DNA of 11,825 nt from Candidatus Colwelliibacteriota bacterium (GTDB taxonomy: Bacteria > Patescibacteriota > Minisyncoccia > UBA6257 > Colwellbacteraceae). The notes beneath the pieces were generated by a model that searched no databases, was not told the DNA's origin, and was given only the letters and a program-made list of their open reading frames with translations. The position numbers and the translations under genes are program-made. Position 1 is the first letter of the stretch, and each line of letters begins with the position of its first letter. Location: NCBI GenBank assembly GCA_027310265.1, contig DAIDBC010000052.1:1-11825 (forward strand), read 5' to 3'. This document shows, one piece after another, positions 4,733-11,607 of the stretch.

Positions 4733-6604
4733 TCACTTTCTGCCAATCCTTAAATGGAGATTGAACAATCTTAGAGAGTTTACAAGCGGGAAAAAGTCGG
4801 TTATGAAGTTGAATGCTGATGCCCCTTCCGGCCCGATGAACCTGCCGAAAACCAGTATCAAACCAAGCACGTTGACCACTCCCCAGATGATAAAATCTTG
4901 GCGCGCCACCGCCACCGTGTAGTGGCTTAACTTCACCATTTCCGGAATCTCCGAGAAATCGTCGCGCATCAGGGCGATATCAGCCGCTTCGATTGCTGCA
5001 TCCGACCCGATTGTACCCATTGCCACCCCGACGTCAGCCAAGGCGAGACTGGCGGCATCGTTCACGCCGTCGCCGACCATCATAACCTTTTGCCGCCTGC
5101 CGACATATTTCTTGATGTAATCGAGTTTACCCTGCGGCAACAGGTTAGCGTGAAATTTAGTGATGCCCACTTCGCCGGCAACACGTGCCGCAACTTTTTC
5201 ATTGTCACCGGTCAACATAACCCACTGTTCCAGTCCCATATTCTTCAGTTTTGTGATGGTGTCTTTGACTCCCGGACGGACGGCGTCCGCCGAAGTCACA
5301 AAACCGATGAGGCGCTTGTCGTAACCGATCAAAGTTACGCTGAATCCGTTATCTTTCGCTTGTTTTATCTCTCCGGTCTGGTGCAACGAGATGTGTACCC
5401 CACGTTCTTCTAAGAAGGTGCCTTTCCCCGAAACTATTTCCTTACCCTTATATGTTGCGATGGTTCCCTTGCCGGGCAGTTCCTTGAAACTATCTGGCTT
5501 ATCAAAAGAGACTCCCGCTTCGCTCGCATAACCCAGCACCGCCTTGGCTATCGGATGCTCCGAGAAAGTTTCGGCTATACATGCAAACTTAAGCACATCT
5601 TTCTTGGTGTAGTCCCAGAAGGGGACCATGTCTTGAATCTTGAGTTCGCCCTTCGTCAGTGTGCCGGTTTTATCTACAATTGCCGTCTTGGTTTCAGAGA
5701 GTCCCTCCAGAAAACTGCCGCCTTTAATAATTACTCCGCGGCGGGCCGCGTAACCGATCGCTGCTGTAAACGCCATAGGTACGGCAACGGCAATATCGTC
5801 GGCGGAGGCCACCAAAAGCACCGAGAGAATAAATGCCAAATCGCGCGTGAAAACGTACAAGATGACTGAACCTACCAAAGTAACGATGATATACCATGAA
5901 GCGAAAGCGTCTACGGCGGTACGGATACGAGCCTTGCCGTGCTGCGAAGTCTCGACCATGCTGATTATCTTTTCTAGCGTCGTATCGCTGCCGATCTTGT
6001 CAGCCCGGACAATGAGCGATCCAGCCGCATTCAGAGTTGAGCTATAAACTTTATCTCCCTTAGTCTTGGCAACCGGGACAGATTCACCGGTGAGCGATGA
6101 CTGATCGACGCTGGCTTCTCCGCTCTCTACCGTACCGTCCACCGCAACTCTGTCACCGGATTCGATCACCACCAGGTCGCCGGCCCTAACTTGAGCAACG
6201 GGCAAGACAACCATATCGTTTCCTCTTTTGACTTTTACCGTCTCTGGACGCAGCTTCAGCAAACTTTGTATAGCAGCGTGAGCTTTGTTGGAGGTATACC
6301 TGCCAAAAATCCTGGCTGAAGCAAGCATCAAGTTAATGAAAGCCGCGGAGGCCCACTCCCCGAAGAGAAGGGAGGCGACAAGGGCAAACGAGGCTAACAA
6401 ATCGATTGAAACCCGCTTATTGCGGAGAGAACGGACGGCGCTCAAAACCACCGGTATGGTTGCAATAACCGAAACGGTTACAAGCAACGTTCCGTCAACT
6501 TGTCGCGGCGTTGCGTGTGTGTAATGCAGTAACAAGAGCACGACAAGCGCTCCTACGAGCGCTTTATCGTAATCCAACTTTGGTAAGCTCTTCATCCCAT
6601 CCAT
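4733..6604 (-). CDS. P-type ATPase, P1B-like, without CPx metal motif
   Basis: A 623-residue ATP-driven membrane cation transporter. Visible motifs: actuator-domain LTGES (171-175), phosphorylation motif DKTGTLT (D311), SEHPIA (H350-P351, typical of P1B heavy-metal ATPases), TGDN (465-468) and GDGVND (511-516). Eight membrane segments are expected: about 14-28, 38-56, 66-80, 84-100, 235-252, 256-280, 570-588 and 596-613. There is no N-terminal heavy-metal-binding domain. The sixth segment reads LLVASADDIAVAVP where P1B pumps have CPC, CPH or SPC: the metal ligands and the first Pro are replaced by S-A-D-D (267-270), while P276 is kept. The substrate is therefore uncertain. A TATAAT ends one base before the first ATG, so the true start may be the fourth codon (Met4, at 6595), giving 620 residues. 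No neighbour suggests a metal. Confidence 0.9.
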   Translation of the reverse strand: MDGMKSLPKLDYDKALVGALVVLLLLHYTHATPRQVDGTLLVTVSVIATIPVVLSAVRSLRNKRVSIDLLASFALVASLLFGEWASAAFINLMLASARIFGRYTSNKAHAAIQSLLKLRPETVKVKRGNDMVVLPVAQVRAGDLVVIESGDRVAVDGTVESGEASVDQSSLTGESVPVAKTKGDKVYSSTLNAAGSLIVRADKIGSDTTLEKIISMVETSQHGKARIRTAVDAFASWYIIVTLVGSVILYVFTRDLAFILSVLLVASADDIAVAVPMAFTAAIGYAARRGVIIKGGSFLEGLSETKTAIVDKTGTLTKGELKIQDMVPFWDYTKKDVLKFACIAETFSEHPIAKAVLGYASEAGVSFDKPDSFKELPGKGTIATYKGKEIVSGKGTFLEERGVHISLHQTGEIKQAKDNGFSVTLIGYDKRLIGFVTSADAVRPGVKDTITKLKNMGLEQWVMLTGDNEKVAARVAGEVGITKFHANLLPQGKLDYIKKYVGRRQKVMMVGDGVNDAASLALADVGVAMGTIGSDAAIEAADIALMRDDFSEIPEMVKLSHYTVAVARQDFIIWGVVNVLGLILVFGRFIGPEGASAFNFITDFFPLVNSLRLFNLHLRIGRK

Positions 6605-6605
6605 A

Positions 6606-6611
6606 ATTATA
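6606..6611 (-). promoter_or_regulatory. Possible -10 box of the P-type ATPase gene
   Basis: TATAAT on the - strand, one base before the first ATG (6604). A start about 6-8 nt downstream (6600-6598) would place Met1 outside the mRNA and leave Met4 at 6595 as a leaderless start. No good -35 is seen. Confidence 0.4.
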
Positions 6612-6687
6612 AGTACAAAAGCCCCAGTTTACCTGTAAATGAACTTTTGATACTATACCGCTGCCCGGCAGGGCTTTTCTTATATCA

Positions 6688-8505
6688 ATGCCTACAAAGA
6701 TTAGAAATATCGCGATAATTGCTCACGTCGACCACGGCAAGACCACTCTGGTCGATGCTTTGCTGAAACAATCCGAAAGTTTCAGGTTAAAGTCCGGGGA
6801 AGAAACCAACCTTATTATGGACTCCAACGAATTGGAGCGTGAACGGGGTATCACCATTTTCTCCAAAAATGCGGCGGTACATTATAACGACGTGAAAATA
6901 AATATTGTGGATACTCCCGGCCACGCTGATTTCGGCGGGGAAGTGGAACGGATAATGCGCATGGTCGACGGCGCTCTTCTACTGGTCGATGCCAAAGAAG
7001 GGCCGATGCCGCAGACCAAGTTTGTGCTGAAAAATGCGATTAAAGCCGGCCACAAGATAATCGTAGTTATTAATAAAATCGACAAACCCGATGCCCGTCC
7101 GGTATGGGCGCTTGACCGCACCTTCGACTTGTTCGTGGAACTTGGTGCTTCCGACCTGCAAGCCGACTTCCCGATAATTTACGCCTCCGGAGCGGCCGGA
7201 AAGGCGGGGTACGACCACAATCTGAACGGTATGGTAGATATCCGTCCACTCTTTGACGCCATTCTGAAATACATTCCCGAACCTAAAATTGATCTCTCTT
7301 CCCCGCTGCAGATGCTAACCGTAAACTTGTCCTACGACAACTACAAGGGCAGGATCGCGGTTGGCCGGCTGTATTCCGGCGCACTTAAAAAGGGTATGAC
7401 GGTGGCTCATATCAACCGTTCCGGGACGCTTGAAAAGGCTAACCTCACTTCGGTTATGGTTTTTGACGGGTTAAATCGCATTGAGACTGACTCGGCCAAA
7501 CCAGGCGACATCGTAGCCATTGCCGGCATACCTGACATCTCGATTGGCGAAACCATCACCGATCCGGAAAACCCGCGACCGCTCCCGACCATCGAAATCG
7601 AGGAGCCGACGGTCAAAATGAGTTTCTCAATCAATACCTCGCCTTTCGCCGGCAGAGAAGGAAAATATTCAACTTCTAACAACCTCCGCGATCGCCTGAT
7701 ACATGAACTTGAGACCGATGTGGCGCTTAAGGTCGAGCCGGCCGGCACGTCCGACTCTTGGGTGGTGTCCGGTCGCGGCGAACTACATCTCTCAATCCTG
7801 ATAGAAAAAATGCGCCGTGAAGGATATGAATTTCAAGTCTCCCGACCGCAGGTAATCGTAAAAGAAACCGACGGTAAAAAACTGGAACCAATAGAGCATG
7901 TCTCGATTGAAGTACCGGAAAAACTTATGGGTACGGTTATAAACGAAATGGGCGTGCGCCGCGGGACCATGGTTGATATGCGAGTAGAGCAGGGAACGGC
8001 TTTCATAGAGTTCCTGACTCCGACCAGGGGGCTAATCGGTTTCCGTAATCGGTTTCTGACCAGTACAAAGGGTCTGGGGATAATGAACTCTATCTTTGAG
8101 AAATACGATGAATACAAGGGTGAGTTCGAATCCAACCCCCACGGCTCGCTTATTGCTTCTGAGAGCGGCGTAACCACAACTTATGGCCTGTTGAACGCAG
8201 AGGGCCGCGGGGAGCTTTTTCTTGGGCCGGGCGTGGAAGTGTACCAGGGGATGATTGTGGGCGAAAATGCCAAGGCGATGGACTTACGGGTAAACGCCTG
8301 CAAAGAGAAACAGTTATCCAATATGCGGGCGAAATCCGATGGCGGAATGGAGTTTTTGAAGACTCCGAAAGCAATGACCCTGGAGGAGTCAATCGAATTC
8401 ATCGGAGACGATGAACTTGTAGAAATAACCCCAAAGTCGGTGCGACTTCGTAAGTACTGGCTGCGGGAGGGGGATAAAGAGCGTGCTAAAAAGGGATTAC
8501 TATAG
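6688..8505 (+). CDS. typA: GTPase TypA/BipA
   Basis: A ribosome-associated translational GTPase of the EF-G family that helps assemble the 50S subunit and adapt translation to stress. At 605 residues it is the normal length. The G domain has AHVDHGKTT (12-20, G1), ERERGITIF (G2), DTPGHADFGGEVERI (75 onward, G3), NKIDKPDARP (129 onward, G4) and YASGAAG (G5). Domain II and the EF-G-like domains III and V follow, then the TypA-specific C-terminal domain with GEFESNPHGSLIA and LRKYWL. The start is the first ATG of the frame and lacks a Shine-Dalgarno sequence. It is divergent from the P-type ATPase across an 83-bp gap and ends at a terminator shared with the convergent DUF5666 gene. Confidence 0.97.
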   Translation: MPTKIRNIAIIAHVDHGKTTLVDALLKQSESFRLKSGEETNLIMDSNELERERGITIFSKNAAVHYNDVKINIVDTPGHADFGGEVERIMRMVDGALLLVDAKEGPMPQTKFVLKNAIKAGHKIIVVINKIDKPDARPVWALDRTFDLFVELGASDLQADFPIIYASGAAGKAGYDHNLNGMVDIRPLFDAILKYIPEPKIDLSSPLQMLTVNLSYDNYKGRIAVGRLYSGALKKGMTVAHINRSGTLEKANLTSVMVFDGLNRIETDSAKPGDIVAIAGIPDISIGETITDPENPRPLPTIEIEEPTVKMSFSINTSPFAGREGKYSTSNNLRDRLIHELETDVALKVEPAGTSDSWVVSGRGELHLSILIEKMRREGYEFQVSRPQVIVKETDGKKLEPIEHVSIEVPEKLMGTVINEMGVRRGTMVDMRVEQGTAFIEFLTPTRGLIGFRNRFLTSTKGLGIMNSIFEKYDEYKGEFESNPHGSLIASESGVTTTYGLLNAEGRGELFLGPGVEVYQGMIVGENAKAMDLRVNACKEKQLSNMRAKSDGGMEFLKTPKAMTLEESIEFIGDDELVEITPKSVRLRKYWLREGDKERAKKGLL

Positions 8506-8511
8506 AAACAA

Positions 8512-8541
8512 AGAAAGACCGCCTTAGTGGGCGGTCTTTCT
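8512..8541. terminator. Shared bidirectional terminator (typA / DUF5666 gene)
   Basis: A perfect 12-bp stem (8512-8523 with 8530-8541) with a 6-nt loop TTAGTG. On the + strand a T-rich 3' arm ends the typA transcript. On the - strand the stem is followed by TTTGTTT, a better U tract, ending the convergent gene. Confidence 0.85.
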
Positions 8542-8561
8542 GGAAGATAAATCTTCAACGT

Positions 8562-9239
8562 TTAGCGGCTGGTCGTACCGGAGGTACCGGTAGAGGTGCC
8601 GCCAGTCGTGCCGCCGGTGCTCTTAACGCTGCGGGCGCTTACCCGGCTGGCATTAACCGTACTCTGGTTACGATCCCAAACGCCGGAGATGGTTGCGCGC
8701 ATCCCGTTAGCCAAAGCGCTAACCGATGATACTTTGCCATCAACGTACACCTTCGCGTCTGAGTTCACTGTAACCGAGACCGCGCCACGGGAAGTGGTTG
8801 TGAGCGTGAAGCTCGAACCACTCAAATTGGAAATTGTTCCCGAGAAAGCGGCATTCTTGACCTGAATCGAATTGTCGCGTACCTGCTTTGCAGTAATGAC
8901 CCAGCCGCTGGTTAAGGCGGTGCCTGTAACCGCGACGGAATCGCCGGTCTGGAATTCACTCAAGCTCGATGTTCCGCCGAAGCGGCGCACCAACTTGGCC
9001 GAAGAAGTGTCAACGCTCCAAGTCCCGCCCCAACTCGCCACATTCAAAGTGGACCCGGAAACTGAAGAGATCGTGCCCTCCAGATTCGCGTTACCGGCCG
9101 GACCGATTACTACTCGCATCGATGGCTTGGCTGCCGCAATAGAGCTACCCGTTGTCTGAGCGCCCACTGCCCCAGCGAATGCCAAACCGGACGCAAGGAT
9201 ACCGCCAGTTACGACAATTGCTAATACTCTCTTGTTCAT
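8562..9239 (-). CDS. Secreted protein with two DUF5666-like repeats
   Basis: A 225-residue exported protein. A classic signal peptide covers 1-27: MNKR, a hydrophobic core, and a GAVGA-QT cleavage region. Two related beta-rich repeats follow. Repeat 1 (about 52-120) opens LEGTISSVSGSTLNV and ends VITAKQV. Repeat 2 (about 131-204) opens FSGTISNLSGSSFTL and ends VNASRV. This matches the DUF5666 pattern, an OB-like beta barrel of unknown function common in Patescibacteria. The tail (207-225) is a Thr/Gly/Ser-only low-complexity stretch. The start chosen is the ATG at 9239 rather than an upstream in-frame ATG at 9275, because only the former puts the signal peptide at the N-terminus. It is probably cell-surface or extracellular. 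It could be read from the upstream nucleotidyltransferase transcript or its own promoter; none is clear. Confidence 0.85.
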   Translation of the reverse strand: MNKRVLAIVVTGGILASGLAFAGAVGAQTTGSSIAAAKPSMRVVIGPAGNANLEGTISSVSGSTLNVASWGGTWSVDTSSAKLVRRFGGTSSLSEFQTGDSVAVTGTALTSGWVITAKQVRDNSIQVKNAAFSGTISNLSGSSFTLTTTSRGAVSVTVNSDAKVYVDGKVSSVSALANGMRATISGVWDRNQSTVNASRVSARSVKSTGGTTGGTSTGTSGTTSR

Positions 9240-9299
9240 GGTTACTAGAAATTTTTCGACCTTTTCACAAAACAATACGCCAAAATTAAGCCGATTGTT

Positions 9300-10094
9300 T
9301 CACCTTTCGTCTCCGGAAACCAAGTAGTCCCAATATTTTGAAACCGCTGAGCCATCGTCCGCCACCGTTTTGTCTTTAAGTATAGTTGTCGTATCACCCG
9401 TTCTCCAAAGCGGGTAACCGTCAGGGAAGACATTTCTAACAAGTTTTTCATACGCTTTAAACCGTTCATCCACGTCCCGCCCTTCCGTATAACTTTTGAA
9501 AATGTTGTAGTAATCGGGATCGCTTTCCTTAATATATTTCACCGCACTTTTTTCGCCACGCCACGGTATACCGCGCAAGTTAAAGTAACCCGTAATTACT
9601 TCGATAACGCTGTAGAGTAATCTCATTTCCAGAGCCTCGCGATACAGCGGATCGCGGGAGTCATAATACCGCTTATTGGCGATGTAATTGTAATTTATTT
9701 TCTGCCAAACATCGCGCCGTTTTTCAGAAGATACTATTTGCTGACCAATTTTAACTTCCTCCACGAGTTTGGAAAGTTTGCCGGATTTATCGAACAATAT
9801 TTTTGCCTTTTTCAGCCATGATACGAACACAGCATCCATATCGTTGGCATCAAGTTCTTTCTCTTTCTCGATCCTACTCAAGTCGGCGTGGTCGAAAAAG
9901 AAAACGTCAGCAAACTTATCGTCGATCCAGGTAAACACCGATCTGACGCTATTTTTGTTCTCCTTCAGAATAATAACTAGGTCAATATCGCTGTAGTCCT
10001 TTTGTTCCGTCGTACCGTGTGATCCAGTCGTGAAAACAGCATCGACTTCGTCCTTCGCCTTCAAATTATTTACTATACCTTTGAGGCGGTACAT
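9300..10094 (-). CDS. Nucleotidyltransferase (polymerase beta-like fold)
   Basis: A 264-residue protein whose N-terminal domain has the nucleotidyltransferase signature: TTGSHGTTEQKDYSDIDLVI, with G24-S25 and the metal-binding pair D36/D38. A third acidic residue is likely D63 in FADVFFFD. These enzymes transfer a nucleoside monophosphate to a protein or small molecule. The C-terminal half (about 100-264) is helical and rich in Tyr, Arg and Lys and I cannot assign it. The overall shape resembles aminoglycoside- or lincosamide-type transferases, but the similarity does not support a resistance call. The start lies 1 nt after the stop of the reductase gene (TAACATG). It is the only gene here with a plausible Shine-Dalgarno sequence (AGGGAG about 11 nt before the ATG). 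Confidence 0.8.
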   Translation of the reverse strand: MYRLKGIVNNLKAKDEVDAVFTTGSHGTTEQKDYSDIDLVIILKENKNSVRSVFTWIDDKFADVFFFDHADLSRIEKEKELDANDMDAVFVSWLKKAKILFDKSGKLSKLVEEVKIGQQIVSSEKRRDVWQKINYNYIANKRYYDSRDPLYREALEMRLLYSVIEVITGYFNLRGIPWRGEKSAVKYIKESDPDYYNIFKSYTEGRDVDERFKAYEKLVRNVFPDGYPLWRTGDTTTILKDKTVADDGSAVSKYWDYLVSGDER

Positions 10095-10095
10095 G

Positions 10096-10673
10096 TTATC
10101 CGTTCTCCCTCGCTGTTTTTAGCGCCTTGGCCCACCAAATAAGCTGGCTTAAAAACTTATCCTTGTTATCCTTCAAGTAATCAAACGCTCCAGGTTTAAG
10201 ATTTCCTCTGTCATCCACCAATCCCCAGGGGGCCTGAATGTGGATGGCATTTCTAATCGGCGCCATCTGAAATTCAATCGCTACTTGGCGAAGTTGTTCC
10301 ACCGAACGCGCGCCGCCCACGCCGCCATAACTCACAAATCCAACCGGTTTGTTGTTCCACTCGCTATAAAGCTGATCCATTGCATTTTTAAGCACGCCTG
10401 AATAACCATGATTGTATTCCGGTGCGACAATGATATAACCGTCTGCTTCTTTTATCTTCTCGGCCCATATCTTCACCGTCTTATCCGGGTAGTTACCTTC
10501 CAACATGGCGGGGGACATAGGGTCATCCAAAAACGGCATCGGGTAATCGCGCAAATCCAGAAGCTTTGCCTCCACGCCCTGAGTTCCTTTACTTCCTCGA
10601 ACACCCAGCGGGCCGGTTTATCGCCAAAGCGGTTCTGGCGCGTGCTGCCGATAACAACTTTAATTTTTAGCAT
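10096..10673 (-). pseudogene. NADPH-dependent FMN reductase, split by a frameshift
   Basis: A flavodoxin-like reductase that would pass electrons from NAD(P)H via FMN to quinones, azo compounds or metals. Two frames together give a complete protein of about 192 residues. The N-terminal piece (from ATG 10673) reads MLKIKVVIGSTRQNRFGDKP, the FMN-phosphate loop, and continues to VFEEVKEL. The rest, in another frame (open from a GTG at 10575), begins VEAKLLDLRDYPMPF and carries APEYNHGYSGVLKNAMDQLY, the family signature, and SYGGVGGARSVEQLR. The pieces join at a G run (CCC at 10577-10579 on the + strand): adding one G restores KELRGVEAKLLDL. This is a recent one-base deletion or a sequencing/assembly error. 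The start is 2 nt after the tRNA-Gln 3' end. A shorter, probably inactive product from the GTG is possible. Confidence 0.85.
10577..10580 (-). other. Frameshift site in the FMN reductase gene
   Basis: On the - strand the sequence reads GAACTCAGGGCGTGGAGG. The upstream frame (E-L-R) must move back by one base after AGG to enter the downstream frame (G-V-E-A-K). A GGGG run shortened to GGG explains this. No canonical X-XXY-YYZ slippery heptamer is present. Confidence 0.8.
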
Positions 10674-10675
10674 TG

Positions 10676-10746
10676 CTGCGGGACAGGGATTCGAACCCCA
10701 GTTTCCTGGTTCAGAGCCAGACGTCCTACCACTAGACGATCCCGCA
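10676..10746 (-). tRNA. tRNA-Gln (anticodon CUG)
   Basis: 71 nt. Acceptor stem TGCGGGA/TCCCGCA, D arm GTCT-AGTGGTA-GGAC, anticodon arm TCTGG-CTCTGAA-CCAGG with CTG at positions 34-36, a 4-nt variable loop, and T arm TGGGG-TTCGAAT-CCCTG. The discriminator is G. The genome continues CAATG, so CCA is not encoded and must be added by the CCA-adding enzyme. It lies 12 nt after the fmt stop and 2 nt before the reductase ATG. Confidence 0.95.
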
Positions 10747-10750
10747 ATAA

Positions 10751-10769
10751 TTTTGACTTTAAGTCAAAA
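10751..10769 (-). repeat. AT-rich hairpin containing the fmt stop codon
   Basis: A perfect 9-bp inverted repeat, TTTTGACTT / AAGTCAAAA, with one central base. The TAA stop of fmt (10761-10759) occupies its centre. It may be a weak terminator or processing signal before the tRNA, but no strong U tract follows. Confidence 0.5.
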
Positions 10770-11607
10770 AGCGAGGCTTTTTGCCTGCATCCTGAATTGT
10801 AGTCGGTTTAAGCCTCGAGTCAACGATTTTCGCCGCTAAAAGTTTGGTGCGCACGCCGCCGCGGATGGTGTAGGTTCCCGGTTCGGGATTCAGCGCCAGT
10901 ATCTTTCTTAGAATTTTCTCGGCAGTTTCAAAATCTTCGCCGCTCTCTGCTGCTTCCAGATCGCCGGGGTTTATGTAGGCATCTTCGGTCTCTATTTTTT
11001 TAGTGTAGGTCGCCGCATTTTCATTTTGCGCTTCAAGCGTTATTTCTCCTTTGGTGAATTTGTGCAATGTGTTTACCAGTAGGTCGCCGGCGACTTCGGC
11101 AAGTTCATGCTCAAGTTCGGGATACGGTTTGGTTTCGGTTAAGACCGATTTGGACCTGGCAATCACCGGGCCGTGATCCACTTTGTCGTCCAGTAAAAAT
11201 AACGTAACGCCGGTCTCGCCCGCACCCTCAAGAATCGCGGTCTGGATTGGGGAGGGGCCACGGAACTTTGGCAACAGCGACGGATGCACCCCGATTACGC
11301 CCATCGGCGTGATCTTTAGCAGATCTGCCGGCAGTATTTTGCCGTAGGCTGCGACAATGTAGAAATCAGCGCCGAGCGATTTAATCTCCTCAATTGTCCC
11401 AGCGTCGATTTTGACCGGCTGCATAACTTTTATTTTCAGTGCGTCGTCGATGACCAGTTTCTTCACCGGCGGGGGAGTAATGATTTTTTTGCGCCCGACT
11501 GGTTTATCTTGGTTGCAGACAACTGCAAGCGGCGGTAGGTCAGCCGCAACCAACTTTTTTAAGACTGTCGCCGCGAAGCGCGGCGTGCCGAAGAAGATAT
11601 ACTTCAT
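10759..11607 (-). CDS. fmt: Methionyl-tRNA formyltransferase
   Basis: Adds a formyl group from 10-formyltetrahydrofolate to Met-tRNA-fMet for translation initiation. 282 residues, against about 315 in E. coli; the shortening is mostly in the C-terminal tRNA-binding domain. The N-terminal Rossmann domain starts MKYIFFGTPRFA. The family signature is present: HPSLLPKFRGPSPIQTAILEG followed by ETGVTL, with H108 and D144 (in DDKVDHGP) at the E. coli catalytic numbers. The third catalytic residue, Asn106, is Gly here (VIGVHP, codon GGG). The start is ATG 11607, which overlaps the def stop by one base (TAATG), indicating translational coupling. A longer open frame upstream (to 11688) lies inside def and is not used. 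Confidence 0.95.
   Translation of the reverse strand: MKYIFFGTPRFAATVLKKLVAADLPPLAVVCNQDKPVGRKKIITPPPVKKLVIDDALKIKVMQPVKIDAGTIEEIKSLGADFYIVAAYGKILPADLLKITPMGVIGVHPSLLPKFRGPSPIQTAILEGAGETGVTLFLLDDKVDHGPVIARSKSVLTETKPYPELEHELAEVAGDLLVNTLHKFTKGEITLEAQNENAATYTKKIETEDAYINPGDLEAAESGEDFETAEKILRKILALNPEPGTYTIRGGVRTKLLAAKIVDSRLKPTTIQDAGKKPRFLT

Noticed and set aside
6662..6680. Attenuator hairpin in the typA leader (GCCC-GGCA-GGGC followed by TTTTCTT)
   Set aside because: The stem is only 4 bp and would be unstable; too weak to call.
9240..9275. N-terminal extension of the DUF5666 protein by 12 residues
   Set aside because: It would bury the signal peptide behind a charged segment; the ATG at 9239 gives a normal signal peptide.
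9254..9298. Terminator after the nucleotidyltransferase gene
   Set aside because: An AAACAAT/ATTGTTT inverted repeat exists but the stem is AT-rich with a 17-nt loop and no U tract, so termination is not supported.
9300..10094. Antibiotic-resistance aminoglycoside nucleotidyltransferase
   Set aside because: Only the general nucleotidyltransferase signature is visible; nothing supports a specific antibiotic substrate.
10577..10580. Programmed -1 frameshifting in the FMN reductase
   Set aside because: There is no slippery heptamer, stop codon close to the site, or clear downstream stimulatory hairpin; a one-base deletion is simpler.
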